A DNA stretch of 64,000 bases from Pseudonocardia xinjiangensis (GTDB lineage: Bacteria > Actinomycetota > Actinomycetes > Mycobacteriales > Pseudonocardiaceae): assembly GCF_012911925.1 (NCBI RefSeq), contig NZ_JAAXKY010000005.1, positions 1 through 64,000 of the forward strand. Reading direction: 5' to 3'. This document shows positions 9,794 through 18,385 of the stretch, piece by piece (position 1 is the first letter of the stretch; each line of letters starts with the position of its first letter). The translations under genes and the position numbers were made by a program. The notes under the pieces are model-generated. The model had not been told where the DNA came from. It searched no databases and was given only the letters and a program-made list of their open reading frames with translations.

Positions 9794-11212
9794 GTGCGTG
9801 CCGCTGCCGCCGACGCGGCCTACTGCCGGCTCACGGTGCTCGCCCCCCGGGCGAGGGTCGACGTCGCGCTGCCGGCAGACGTGCCGGTCGCCGAGCTGGT
9901 GCCGATGGTCCTCGAGCTGGTCGGGGAACCGGTGTTCGGCCTGCGCCCGGTCCCGTGGCGGCTGTCCGGCGCCGCGGGCGGCCCGCTGCCCGCCGAGGCC
10001 AGCCTCGGCGAGCTCGGTGTGCTCGACGGCGAGCTGTTGCGGCTCGCCCCCCAGGGCCCGGCTCCGGTTCCGCCGGTCTTCGACGACCCCGTGGACGCGC
10101 TGGCGGCCACGGCGGCCACCGCCGCGGCAGGCGATCGCCGGTTCGGCGCGGGTGTGGTGCTGGCCGTGGCCCTCGCCGCGGCGGCGCTGCTCGCGGGCCG
10201 GCCCGCAGCGCCCGGGACGCCGTGGACGACGTGGACGGCGGCGGTCGCGGCGCTGGCGGCCGTCGCCGCGGTGGCGCACGCCGCCCGGCTGGCCCGCACC
10301 GTCGAGGCGCCCGCCGGGGCGAGCAGGGTCGAGTCCCTCGACGGGGCGGCCCGGCAGCAGGCGGCGAGCACAGCGGCGCTGGCGGCCGTTCCGCTGGCCG
10401 CCGCGGCCGGGTGGGCGGCCCTGTCCGCCGCGGGCGGCGCTGCACAGCTGCTGCTGGCCACGGCCGCGGCAGGCATCGCCGCCGCACTCGCCCAGATCGC
10501 GCTGCGAGTGGTGGCCCCCGTGCTCGTCGGCATCGTGGTGGCCGCGGTCCCGGTGGGGGTGGCCGCAGTCGTCGTCCTGCGGTTCGGCGTCGCCCCGGCT
10601 GCCGCGGCGGCCGCCGTGGGCGCGGTCGCGCTCGCCGTCGGCCCCGTGCTGCCACGGGCCGCGTTGCGCCTCGCCGGGTTGCCCCGGCCGGTCGTGCCGG
10701 CCGACGGTGCCGAGCTGGTGGACGCCGACGACGGCCCCGACCTGCTGCCGCCCGCCGAGCTCGCGGAGCGGGCCGACCTGGCACGCGGCTATCTCGCCGG
10801 CCTGGTCGGCGGCTGCGCCGTCCTCGCGGCCGCTGCCGCGCTCCCGGTCGCGGCGGCCGGTGGGTGGGCCGGGCCGGCCTTCGCGGCGGTCTCCGTGGCC
10901 GTACTCGCCCTGCGGGCCCGCAGCTTCGCCGACCGCGCCCCGGCGCGGGTCCTGCTGGGGAGCGCCGTCACCGCGGGCGTGGGGCTGGCCGTACTGGTCG
11001 CCACGCAGGTGGGTCCCGGCGCCCGGCTCGGCGTCGCGGCTGTCCTGCTCGTGGCGGCAGCGGCGGGCTCGCTCGCGCTCGGGCGCACCCGGCCGGCGGG
11101 CTCCCCCGTCTCCCGCCGGGCGGTCGACCTGCTGGAAGGCCTGCTCGTCGCCGCCTCGATCCCGCTGGCACTCGCGGCGATGGACCTGTTCAGGCTGGTC
11201 CGGGGCCTGTGA
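9794..11212 (+). CDS. eccD4: ESX-4 membrane channel protein EccD
   Basis: A protein of 472 residues. The first 80 form a ubiquitin-like cytosolic domain (CRLTVLAPRARVDVALP, VPVAELVPMVLELVG), and the rest is a run of about eleven hydrophobic segments, the architecture of EccD, the main pore-forming subunit. The GTG at 9794 has GGAGGGAG eight bases upstream and matches the start of the conserved domain. Its stop overlaps the mycP start in GTGA, so the two are coupled. Divergent from eccC across 151 bases. Confidence 0.92.
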   Translation: MRAAAADAAYCRLTVLAPRARVDVALPADVPVAELVPMVLELVGEPVFGLRPVPWRLSGAAGGPLPAEASLGELGVLDGELLRLAPQGPAPVPPVFDDPVDALAATAATAAAGDRRFGAGVVLAVALAAAALLAGRPAAPGTPWTTWTAAVAALAAVAAVAHAARLARTVEAPAGASRVESLDGAARQQAASTAALAAVPLAAAAGWAALSAAGGAAQLLLATAAAGIAAALAQIALRVVAPVLVGIVVAAVPVGVAAVVVLRFGVAPAAAAAAVGAVALAVGPVLPRAALRLAGLPRPVVPADGAELVDADDGPDLLPPAELAERADLARGYLAGLVGGCAVLAAAAALPVAAAGGWAGPAFAAVSVAVLALRARSFADRAPARVLLGSAVTAGVGLAVLVATQVGPGARLGVAAVLLVAAAAGSLALGRTRPAGSPVSRRAVDLLEGLLVAASIPLALAAMDLFRLVRGL

Positions 11213-12504
11213 GACGGGCGGCATGCGCGGTGGCCACGGCACTCGCGCTCACCGGGCAGGCGGCTCCCGCCATGGCCCACCCGGTGCCGCCCCCGATCGC
11301 CGTGCCGCCGCCCGCCGGTGAGCCGCCCGAATCCACTCCCGGCCTGCGCGCGCCCAGCCGCTGCACCCCGCCCGAGGCGGACCCGGAGCCTGCGGCCGAC
11401 CCCATCGCCACCCGGCTGCGGCTGCCCGAGCTCCACCGGCTGGCCACCGGCCGCGGCCAGCTCGTCGCGGTGATCGACACCGGGGTGTACCCGCACCCGC
11501 TGCTCGGCGACCGGGTGCGCGGCGCCGGGGACTACCTCACCGGTGGCGACGGCCTCGACGACTGCGACGGCCACGGCACCGCGGTCGCGGGCCTGCTCGC
11601 CGCGGCGGCGGAACCGGGCTCTCGCGGCCGGGCCGCCACGCCCATCGGGATCGCGCCCCGCGCGCGGCTGCTCGCGATCCGCCAGTCGAGCCCGTCGTTC
11701 GAGGTCCCCGGGCCGGGCGGCACCACCCGTCCGGCCGGCGACACCCGCACGCTGGCCGAGTCGGTCGTGCTGGCCGTCCGGAAGGGCGCCGACGTGGTCA
11801 ACATCTCCGAGGCCGTGTGCCTGAGCGCCGCCCAGGCGGCCACGGCGGGCGCCGACCTGCAGGCAGCGCTCTCCTTCGCCGCCCGGTCCGACGTCGTGGT
11901 CGTCGCGGCGGCGGGGAACGTGGGTTCGGGCTCGTGCGTCGAGCCCGGCGCGGGCCAGGTGTCGCTCCCCGGCTGGTACGACGACCAGCTGCTCGCGGTG
12001 GGGGCCGTCGGCCCGGACGACGCCCCGGCCTCCTTCACGGTGCCCGGACCGTGGGTGGACGTCGCCGCCCCCGGCACCGGGCTGCGCTCGCTGGCCGTCG
12101 GCGGCGGCACGACCTCCACCGGCGTCGAGGGCACCAGTTTCGCGGCGCCGTGGGTGTCCGGGCTGGCTGCGCTGGTGCGGGAACGCTATCCGGAGCTCAC
12201 CGCGAGACAGGTGACCGACCGCATCCTCGCCACGGCCCGCCCGCCGGCCCGCGGCCGTGACGACCGGGTGGGCCACGGTGTGATCGATCCGGTCGCCGCA
12301 CTCACCGCGGTGCCCGCCGTGCTCCACCCGGCTCCGGAACCGGCAGCCGCGGTGACGGTGGTGGCGGAGCTCCCCGGCACCGCACCGCGGCCGGCGGCGC
12401 CGTCGTCGGGCCCACCGGTCGACCTCGTGGCGGCCGGTCTGCTGCTGCTGGCGGGTGCGGCGGCCGCGGTCCTGCTGCGCCGCCGCCCGCGCAGGATGCG
12501 CTGA
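11209..12504 (+). CDS. mycP4: Mycosin, ESX-4 subtilisin-like protease MycP
   Basis: A membrane-anchored serine protease of the type VII complex, 431 residues. A signal peptide (residues 1-23, ending AMA-HP) is followed by a proline-rich propeptide-like stretch. The subtilisin triad is Asp90 (VAVIDTGV), His122 (DGHGTAVAG) and Ser310 (GTSFAAPW). A C-terminal membrane helix (about 403-422) ends in an arginine-rich cytosolic tail. All catalytic residues are intact. The GTG start overlaps the eccD stop by four bases. It converges with eccB, 15 bases apart. Confidence 0.95.
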   Translation: MRRAACAVATALALTGQAAPAMAHPVPPPIAVPPPAGEPPESTPGLRAPSRCTPPEADPEPAADPIATRLRLPELHRLATGRGQLVAVIDTGVYPHPLLGDRVRGAGDYLTGGDGLDDCDGHGTAVAGLLAAAAEPGSRGRAATPIGIAPRARLLAIRQSSPSFEVPGPGGTTRPAGDTRTLAESVVLAVRKGADVVNISEAVCLSAAQAATAGADLQAALSFAARSDVVVVAAAGNVGSGSCVEPGAGQVSLPGWYDDQLLAVGAVGPDDAPASFTVPGPWVDVAAPGTGLRSLAVGGGTTSTGVEGTSFAAPWVSGLAALVRERYPELTARQVTDRILATARPPARGRDDRVGHGVIDPVAALTAVPAVLHPAPEPAAAVTVVAELPGTAPRPAAPSSGPPVDLVAAGLLLLAGAAAAVLLRRRPRRMR

Positions 12505-12519
12505 GGGACCCGGCCTGGC

Positions 12520-13959
12520 TCAGCCGGCCGGCAGCACGTCCACCACCCGGCCCGCGGCAGCGAGGTCCAGGGCCGGTCCGGCCGGCAGCAGGCGCAGTGC
12601 CGCCTCCGGAGCGGGCTCGGCGGCGGTGATCCCCAGTGCGGCGGCCGTGGCGTCGTCGGCGACGCCGTAGCCGACGCCGGTGGCGGCCACCAGCCACAAC
12701 GGGCCGGTGCCCGGCTGGCGTCCCGGCCCGGTGGCCCGCACCGCGCCGCCGGGCCCCACCGCCACGGCGTCCACGTGGGTGCCCGGGCCGTCGGCCTGGG
12801 CCAGCGCCACCGGTGGCGCCGCCGTGGGCAGCGGCTCCGCGGCGCCCGTCCACACCGCACCGGACGGCTCCCCGTCCGCCGTCCACGTCCAGCACATGAC
12901 GGGCGACTCGGCGGGCTCGCGCAGCTGTGGCGCCCCTGCGGGCCAGCCGTCGACCGGCAGGTCGTCGACGAGCGCCGCCGCGGCCAGCTCGGTGGGCCCG
13001 ATGGGCAGGTCCTGCGCCTGCCCCGCGGCCACCCGCAGCAGCTCGGCCACGACGTCGGGCACTTCCTGCAGGCCGCCGGCCAGCACGGCGAAGTGCCGCG
13101 GGGCCCCGCCCACCGGGGTGGTGACCAGTACGTCGCCGATCCGCCCCGGCAGCCCGGCGGGAGCGGTGCCGCCACGACCGGCGACCTCCGGGGTGGCCAG
13201 GGCCGCGCCCTCGGGCACCAGTGACACCACGTCGGGTGCGGCGGCGCGGGGGATCCGGCCGGTGAGCCCGAACGCGGCCAGCACCCGGCCGTCACCGGTG
13301 TCGACGCGGTGCCGGCGGCCTTCCGTGACCAGCCAGGTGGCGCCGTCGGGTCCGTCGAGCAGCACCCCGTCGCCCGGCGGCATCGGCTCGGGTGCCGCCA
13401 TGCCGGCCACCACGGTGGTGCCGACGAGGGTGCCGTCGGCCGTGGTCCGGTCGCACACCGCCCACCGGGGTGGGGGTGCCGGACCGCCCGGCTGCACCGC
13501 GACCGCCCCCGGGACCGCGGCGGTCGGGGTGCGCGCCGCAGCGGCGAGGGCGGCGTCCGGCACCGCGACGGGGGTGGCGGTGGCCGGGTCGGCGCCGGTG
13601 CTGCCGCCCGTGCGCAGCGCCGCCAGCACCAGCCGGGCCGCGGGGAGGTTGGCCACGGGCACGAGCCGGTCGGGCCCGTGCGCCACCACGTACATCGCGC
13701 CGGATCCCGCGCCGATCACCACGTCCTGCTGTTTCCAGTCGGGCCTGGGCACCACCACCGAGTACACCGCGGCGCCGCAGAGCCCGAGCAGCCCCAGCAC
13801 CACTCCGGCCAGCGCCGCGCGGCGCTGTGACCGGATCTGCTCGTGCAGGGGCACCGGGTCACCGCGCACCAGCGCCGCCTCGAGCCGGCGCAGGCCGAAC
13901 CGGTACGCGTCCACCTGGTCGCGGGTGGCGGGGGCCCGCACGGCGCTCGGTCGCGACAC
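12520..13959 (-). CDS. eccB4: ESX-4 core component EccB
   Basis: A protein of 479 residues with the EccB layout: cytosolic N-terminus (ATRDQVDAYRFGLRRLEAALVRGD), one membrane helix at about 48-70 (AALAGVVLGLLGLCGAAVYSV), and a large periplasmic domain beginning with the conserved PRPDWKQQ segment. The start is a GTG at 13959 without a strong ribosome-binding site. Together with EccC, EccD and MycP this completes the ESX-4 core; no eccE is present, as expected for ESX-4. Confidence 0.93.
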   Translation of the reverse strand: MSRPSAVRAPATRDQVDAYRFGLRRLEAALVRGDPVPLHEQIRSQRRAALAGVVLGLLGLCGAAVYSVVVPRPDWKQQDVVIGAGSGAMYVVAHGPDRLVPVANLPAARLVLAALRTGGSTGADPATATPVAVPDAALAAAARTPTAAVPGAVAVQPGGPAPPPRWAVCDRTTADGTLVGTTVVAGMAAPEPMPPGDGVLLDGPDGATWLVTEGRRHRVDTGDGRVLAAFGLTGRIPRAAAPDVVSLVPEGAALATPEVAGRGGTAPAGLPGRIGDVLVTTPVGGAPRHFAVLAGGLQEVPDVVAELLRVAAGQAQDLPIGPTELAAAALVDDLPVDGWPAGAPQLREPAESPVMCWTWTADGEPSGAVWTGAAEPLPTAAPPVALAQADGPGTHVDAVAVGPGGAVRATGPGRQPGTGPLWLVAATGVGYGVADDATAAALGITAAEPAPEAALRLLPAGPALDLAAAGRVVDVLPAG

Positions 13960-14018
13960 GGTCCGACGCTAGCTCTGCAGGTCACCGCCCCGTGGGCGTT
14001 CGGGAGAACTGGGGCCGG

Positions 14019-14963
14019 CTACGCGACGGAGATCGCGTCCAGCCGCTCCCGCAGGAACGGCGCGGAGACGACCGGCTCGAGGTCCGACCGGCGGCCGATC
14101 GGCGGGGTCAGCGGCGTGACCAGCGCGTCGTGGTCCAGCTCGAAGAAGAACACCAGCGAGACGAGCTCCTCGTGCGGGGACTCCGGCTGCGGCGGCAGCA
14201 CCCGGTGCCGCCCGGAGCGCCAGCGCAGGCCCGTCCAGTGCGCGAGCAGGTCGCCGATGTTGACGGTGAGCGCGGCCGGGTCGTACGGGGCATCGACCCA
14301 GCCCGTGCCCTCGATGTCGACCTGCAGACCACCCGCGCCCGGCTCGCGGTCCAGCACCGTGACCGTCCCGAAGTCGGTGTGGGAGCCGATCCGGAACTGG
14401 CCGGGGGCGGGCGGGCCGACCTCGGTGAGCGGCGGGTACCGGTTGATGTTGAACGTCCACGTCGGGTGGCAGGCGAGCCTGGTCAACGTCTCCCGGGACA
14501 GGCCGAGGGCGTCCGCACACAGCTCCAGCAGCTCGCGCGACACCGCGGTCATCGCGGCCGCGTAGCGGTCCACGGCGTGCCGCAGCTGCGGCACCTCGGG
14601 CGGCCACACGTTCGGCGGGAACCACACGTCGTCGACCTCGGGGTCGCCCGTCGGGGTGTCCGGCCCGACGGCGAAGGACTCCTTGAGGTCTGGCGGTGTC
14701 TCCGTGCCCTCGACGTTCCCGTTCGCCTCCACCCCCGGGGCGAGCCAGCCGCGGCCACCGATCCGCACCGCATAGCGGGCCTTCACCTCGGCGGGCAGGG
14801 CGAAGAAGGCCCGCGCCGCCGCACGCACCTCGGCGCGCAGTGCGGCGTCCACCCCGTGCCCCGTCACCAGCAGGAAGCCGGCCCGTCGCAGTGCCTCGTC
14901 GACGGCGGCACCGATACCCGCGGCACCGCCCCGCCACGCCGCCAGATCGACCGTCGGGATCAT
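14019..14963 (-). CDS. 2-Oxoglutarate/Fe(II) oxygenase, isopenicillin-N-synthase-like
   Basis: A soluble non-heme iron oxygenase of 314 residues. The N-terminal DIOX_N-type region (GFLLVTGHGVDAAL, ARAFFALPAEVKARY) is followed by the catalytic fold with NINRYPPL, the iron ligands His195 and Asp197 (SHTDFGTVT) and His253 (SGRHRVLPP). The ATG at 14963 has GGAG eight bases upstream and overlaps the stop of the deaminase gene in ATGA. Membership of an operon with a cytosine deaminase and an NCS1 permease suggests a pyrimidine base or related heterocycle as substrate, as with fungal thymine-7-hydroxylase of the same superfamily. That link is inference. Confidence 0.8.
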   Translation of the reverse strand: MIPTVDLAAWRGGAAGIGAAVDEALRRAGFLLVTGHGVDAALRAEVRAAARAFFALPAEVKARYAVRIGGRGWLAPGVEANGNVEGTETPPDLKESFAVGPDTPTGDPEVDDVWFPPNVWPPEVPQLRHAVDRYAAAMTAVSRELLELCADALGLSRETLTRLACHPTWTFNINRYPPLTEVGPPAPGQFRIGSHTDFGTVTVLDREPGAGGLQVDIEGTGWVDAPYDPAALTVNIGDLLAHWTGLRWRSGRHRVLPPQPESPHEELVSLVFFFELDHDALVTPLTPPIGRRSDLEPVVSAPFLRERLDAISVA

Positions 14964-15433
14964 GAGGGTTCTCCGATGTCCTCGTGCCACAGGTCCGGAC
15001 GGGCGGCGATGAAGTCGGTCATGAGGTCGACGCAGCGACCGTCGTCGAGCACCGTGACCGAGACGCCGTGCTCGGCGAGCCAGTCGTGGCCGCCGTGGAA
15101 GGTGCGGGCCTCTCCGACGAGCACCGCGCCGATCCCGAACTGGCGTACGAGCCCGGAGCAGTACCAGCACGGCGAGAGCGTGGTCACCATGATCGTCGAG
15201 CGGTAGTCGCGTTGCCGCCCGGCCGCGCGGAACGCCGCCGTCTCGGCGTGCATGGAGGGGTCGTCGTCCTGGACGCGGCGGTTGTGCCCGCGCCCGAGCA
15301 ACGTGCCGTCGGCGGCGAACAGCGCCGCCCCGATCGGGATGCCCCCCTCGGCGAGGCCGGCCCTGGCCTCGCCGAGGGCGACGTCGAGCAGCACGGCCGG
15401 ATCGGTCACCGCCGGGTCGGGCAGGGTGGTCAC
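14960..15433 (-). CDS. Cytosine deaminase, fungal (Fcy1) type
   Basis: A 157-residue zinc-dependent deaminase. The zinc and proton-transfer motifs are His62-Ala-Glu64 (MHAETAAF) and Cys89-x-x-Cys92 (TTLSPCWYC). Length, motif spacing and the C-terminus (FIAARPDLWHEDIGE) closely resemble yeast cytosine deaminase Fcy1 rather than bacterial amidohydrolase-type CodA or guanine deaminases; this comparison is from memory. Expected reaction: cytosine to uracil plus ammonia. The GTG at 15433 overlaps the permease stop (GTGA), and the stop overlaps the oxygenase start (ATGA), so three genes are tightly coupled. Confidence 0.8.
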   Translation of the reverse strand: MTTLPDPAVTDPAVLLDVALGEARAGLAEGGIPIGAALFAADGTLLGRGHNRRVQDDDPSMHAETAAFRAAGRQRDYRSTIMVTTLSPCWYCSGLVRQFGIGAVLVGEARTFHGGHDWLAEHGVSVTVLDDGRCVDLMTDFIAARPDLWHEDIGEPS

Positions 15434-16860
15434 GGTCTCACTCTGCGGGGCCAGCCGCCCGTCCCGCAAGCGGCGTGAGGCCGGAACAGCAGCGCGTACA
15501 CCGCGGCCGACAGCGCGATGCCGACGAGGAACGTCACGTCCCCCACGCCGGGGACGAGCCGCGGCACCAGCCCGACGAACAGCACCTGGTTGGAGAACAG
15601 CGGGACCGACACCACGATGCCCACGAGGAGGGCGACCACGCCAGCGGGGTTGCGGTGGCCGCGGTCGTAGAGCAGCTCGGTCGGGAGCCTGCCGCGGCGC
15701 AGGTACTGGTCGGTGAGCACCACGCCGAGCCACGGCCCGATCCAGTAGACGATGACGAGGAGGAACCCCTCGTAGCTGTGGGCCGCGTCCGGGAGTGCGA
15801 TCAGCGCGATGAGGAAACCGACCACGCCGAACGCGGCGGCGACCACCGCGCGCGCCCAGCGGAACGGGACGTCCACGCCCATGCTGAGGAAGGCCATCGC
15901 GCCCGAGTAGACGTTGAGCACGTTGGCCGCGATCGCGCCCAGGGCGATGGCCAGCAGGGTGAGGCTCGCGAGCGCACCGGGGAGCACGCCGACGAACGCG
16001 GTGGCGGGGTTGTCGGACCCCACCCCGGCCGCCGCGGTGGCGCTCACCGACGCCGCGCCCACCACCATGAGCACGGTGGTGGAGCCGAACAGCCCGAGCC
16101 CGGCGGCGAGCCCCGTGCGCAGCCGCGAGGACTCGGCAGGCAGGTAGCGGGCGTAGTCGGCCGCGTACGGGCTCCAGCCCGCCGTGTAGCCGAACACGGC
16201 GCCGACGGTGAGCAGGAACCCGCCGACCCCGCCGGTGCCGCCACCGGCGGGAACGGCCGACGGATCCGACCGCGCGAGCACGATCACCGCCGCGAACGCG
16301 AACACCACCGCGAGCACGGGGAAGGCGAAGCGCTCGAAGACCTGCACCAGGTTGTGCCCGACGAACGCGACGCCGATCTGCACGAGCACGACGACCACGA
16401 GCCAGGCCGCCGCCGGCAGTCCGGTGAGCGAGTTCAGGGCGAACGCCGCGCTCACGCTGTTGACCGCGAACCAGCCGAAACCCGACGTGATCGTCATCAG
16501 CCCGGAGGGCAGCACGTTGCCCCGGTAACCGAACGCGAGCCTGCCCAGCACCATCTGCGGCACACCCGCGGCGGGACCGCGGGCCGAGAGCACGCCGTGC
16601 GCGAGCGCCGCCAGCCCGTTGCCGAGCAGCACCGCGGCCACGGCCTGGGGGAAGGTGAGCCCGAACGCCTGCACGGAGAGGACGCCGACGAACACCGTGG
16701 CGAACTCGAGGTTCGGGGAGGTCCAGGTCCAGAAGAGCTGCCGCGGGCGGCCGTGGCGCTCGGCGGCCGGGATCGGCTCGTTCCCGCCCGGCTCCACGGC
16801 GATCACGCGCCCGCCGTAGTCACGGTCGACGGAGACCGGCTGTACGGGATCCGCTGTCAT
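15430..16860 (-). CDS. NCS1 family nucleobase permease
   Basis: A 476-residue membrane protein with about twelve hydrophobic segments and NCS1 features: QLFWTWTSPNLEF near residue 40, GLTFPQAVAAVLLGN, and FGYTAGWSPYAADYARYLP in the central region. The family imports cytosine, purines, allantoin or related bases with protons or sodium. The ATG at 16860 follows GAGGAGC. It is the first clearly assigned gene of the run to cytosine deaminase and oxygenase, so cytosine or a related pyrimidine is the likely cargo. Confidence 0.88.
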   Translation of the reverse strand: MTADPVQPVSVDRDYGGRVIAVEPGGNEPIPAAERHGRPRQLFWTWTSPNLEFATVFVGVLSVQAFGLTFPQAVAAVLLGNGLAALAHGVLSARGPAAGVPQMVLGRLAFGYRGNVLPSGLMTITSGFGWFAVNSVSAAFALNSLTGLPAAAWLVVVVLVQIGVAFVGHNLVQVFERFAFPVLAVVFAFAAVIVLARSDPSAVPAGGGTGGVGGFLLTVGAVFGYTAGWSPYAADYARYLPAESSRLRTGLAAGLGLFGSTTVLMVVGAASVSATAAAGVGSDNPATAFVGVLPGALASLTLLAIALGAIAANVLNVYSGAMAFLSMGVDVPFRWARAVVAAAFGVVGFLIALIALPDAAHSYEGFLLVIVYWIGPWLGVVLTDQYLRRGRLPTELLYDRGHRNPAGVVALLVGIVVSVPLFSNQVLFVGLVPRLVPGVGDVTFLVGIALSAAVYALLFRPHAACGTGGWPRRVRP

Positions 16861-16891
16861 GGACGCTCCTCGGATGCGCGCTCTGGCCGGA

Positions 16892-17275
16892 TCAGCGGTG
16901 CGGTGGCACCACGGTGAGGCCCAGTGCCTGCAACACGGCCTGCATCTGCTCCACCGCAGTCTTCCCCGGCCGTTCCCGCAGCTGGAGAACCGCGCGCTCC
17001 ACCTGTTCCGCGGTCACCACCCTCGCTGCCGTCGCATCCGCCACGGCTGTGCCGACGGGTTCCCCCCGTACCGGCAGCGTGATCGTGGCGTGGGAGGAGG
17101 TGCCCGCAGCGGGGGCTGCGGCAACCGGGCGCTCGACGGGGTCGGGCAGCCGCGTGGGGGGCGAGGTGAGCACGGCATCTCCGTTCTGATCAGCAGGCAC
17201 GGGTGTGAAGGGCGCGCCCGGTGTGCCGGACGCGCCCTCTGGATCACGGTACGGGTACGGGTGATTTGTTCCCAT
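16892..17275 (-). CDS. Hypothetical protein upstream of the nucleobase permease
   Basis: A 127-residue reading frame not recognised as a family. The N-terminal two thirds are Pro/Ala-rich and probably disordered. The C-terminus (AEQVERAVLQLRERPGKTAVEQMQAVL) looks like two amphipathic helices. It ends 31 bases before the permease start, so it may be the first gene of that operon. The ATG at 17275 has only a distant GGGGAG, which lowers confidence. Non-coding status remains possible. Confidence 0.45.
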   Translation of the reverse strand: MGTNHPYPYRDPEGASGTPGAPFTPVPADQNGDAVLTSPPTRLPDPVERPVAAAPAAGTSSHATITLPVRGEPVGTAVADATAARVVTAEQVERAVLQLRERPGKTAVEQMQAVLQALGLTVVPPHR

Positions 17276-17372
17276 TGCGAGGACGGGGGCTCCCCGTGGG
17301 AGTTACACAGAGTTGACAGACGAACCATCAAGGGAGGCTGGGCGGGGCCGTCAGTGTGACGGCCGACGAGCG

Positions 17373-18311
17373 TCAGCGCCAGACCCGGCAAGGAGAGCCG
17401 CCGGCGAACATTCCCTGGTCGTCGACCAGTGCCAGGTCGAGCAGTCGGAGACGGGCGGGGTCGGCGATCACCTCGAACCCGGCGATCTTCTCGTCCGCGA
17501 TCGTGAAGGTGAGGGCGAGGAGCAACCGGCCGTGCGGGGCCACCACGGCTCCGATCCTGCCGTTCACGAGGACCGGCTCGGCCAGCCGAGCGCGTTCTCT
17601 CGAGAGGAGACGTGCCTCCTCCGCCACGTCTCGCGCACCCCGGATCTCGGTTGCGACGCCCGACGGAAGGGCGGCGCGTTCGGCCCGGCGGACGACGTCG
17701 GGCGCGAGCACCTCCAGCAGCGCGTCGATGTCACCGTCGCGTACGGCCGCGAGGAAGGCCTCGACGACCCTCCGGTGCCGGACCAGCGCGCCGGCGGGCA
17801 CAGCGTCTGCACCACGAACCTTCCTGCGGGCGCGACCGGCGAGCTTCTTGGCGGCGGCCGGCGAGCGCGCCACGATCGGAGCGATCTCGTCGAACGGCAC
17901 GGCGAACACGTCGTGCAGGACGACGACGACCCGCTCGGCGGGGGCCAGCCTGTCCAGGACCACCAGCAGCGCGCGGCCTGCCGCGTCGGCCTGCTGTGCC
18001 TCGTGGGCGGGATCGGTACCTCCCACGCCGGTCCCGAACGGCTCGGCGCGCTCGGGCAGCCGCGACCCGACGGGGTGCTCCCGCCGCGCCGCGCGGGAGC
18101 GCAGCATGTCCAGGCACAGGCGAGCGACGACCGTGGTCAGCCAGCCGGCCAGGTTGTCGACCGCGCCGGTGTCGGAGCGACTGAGCCGCAGCCAGGCTTC
18201 CTGCACGGCGTCGTCCGCCTCGCCGAGCGAACCGAGCATCCGGTAGGCGACAGCGCGCAGGTGGCCGCGGTGCGTCTCGAACCGTTGGGCCAGCCGGTCC
18301 TGCTCGTCCAT
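17373..18311 (-). CDS. ECF sigma factor with C-terminal SnoaL-like domain (SigJ/ECF41-like)
   Basis: A sigma factor of 312 residues. Region 2 is near residues 8-80 (YRMLGSLGEADDAVQEAWLRL), region 4 near 115-170 (LAPAERVVVVLHDVFAVPFDEIAPIV), and a SnoaL/NTF2-like domain fills the last 130 residues (VEAFLAAVRDGDIDALLEVLAPDV). In SigJ/ECF41 proteins this domain replaces an anti-sigma factor. The near-C-terminal ADPARL is close to the group's NPDKL motif, but the DGGGK-like motif is not evident, so a sister SnoaL-bearing group is possible. The ATG at 18311 follows GAGGGG at five bases. A promoter with the ECF41 motif precedes it, suggesting autoregulation; the divergent azoreductase has a matching promoter. 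Confidence 0.88.
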   Translation of the reverse strand: MDEQDRLAQRFETHRGHLRAVAYRMLGSLGEADDAVQEAWLRLSRSDTGAVDNLAGWLTTVVARLCLDMLRSRAARREHPVGSRLPERAEPFGTGVGGTDPAHEAQQADAAGRALLVVLDRLAPAERVVVVLHDVFAVPFDEIAPIVARSPAAAKKLAGRARRKVRGADAVPAGALVRHRRVVEAFLAAVRDGDIDALLEVLAPDVVRRAERAALPSGVATEIRGARDVAEEARLLSRERARLAEPVLVNGRIGAVVAPHGRLLLALTFTIADEKIAGFEVIADPARLRLLDLALVDDQGMFAGGSPCRVWR

Positions 18312-18312
18312 G

Positions 18313-18339
18313 TGTCCCCTCTGCTCCACGGGCTCCGTC
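18313..18339 (+). promoter_or_regulatory. Predicted ECF41-type promoter of the azoreductase gene
   Basis: TGTCCCC (18313-18319) and CGTC (18336-18339) are separated by exactly 16 bases. The published ECF41 recognition pattern, as I recall it, is TGTCACA-N16-CGTC. The motif ends 46 bases before the azoreductase ATG and lies next to an ECF41-like sigma gene. Confidence 0.6.
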
Positions 18340-18347
18340 ATAGGGAT

Positions 18348-18374
18348 GACGAGACGGACGCACCTGATGGGACA
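18348..18374 (-). promoter_or_regulatory. Predicted ECF41-type promoter of the sigma factor gene
   Basis: On the minus strand TGTCCCA (18374-18368) and CGTC (18351-18348) are separated by exactly 16 bases, mirroring the plus-strand motif in the same 74-base divergent spacer. It ends 36 bases before the sigma factor ATG, consistent with autoregulation. Confidence 0.6.
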
Positions 18375-18385
18375 GGGAGCTGCAG

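Noticed and set aside
4999-11208. Very long plus-strand open frame (about 2,070 codons) ahead of mycP
   Set aside because: It is antisense to eccC and the Rv3446c-like gene and then out of frame with eccD. Its translation is low-complexity Arg/Gly/Pro/His typical of GC-rich antisense frames. Only the last part, from 11209, is the real mycP gene.
13392-15206. A 604-codon plus-strand open frame across eccB and the oxygenase/deaminase genes
   Set aside because: It crosses two well-supported minus-strand genes and their spacer and is Arg/Pro-rich without motifs.
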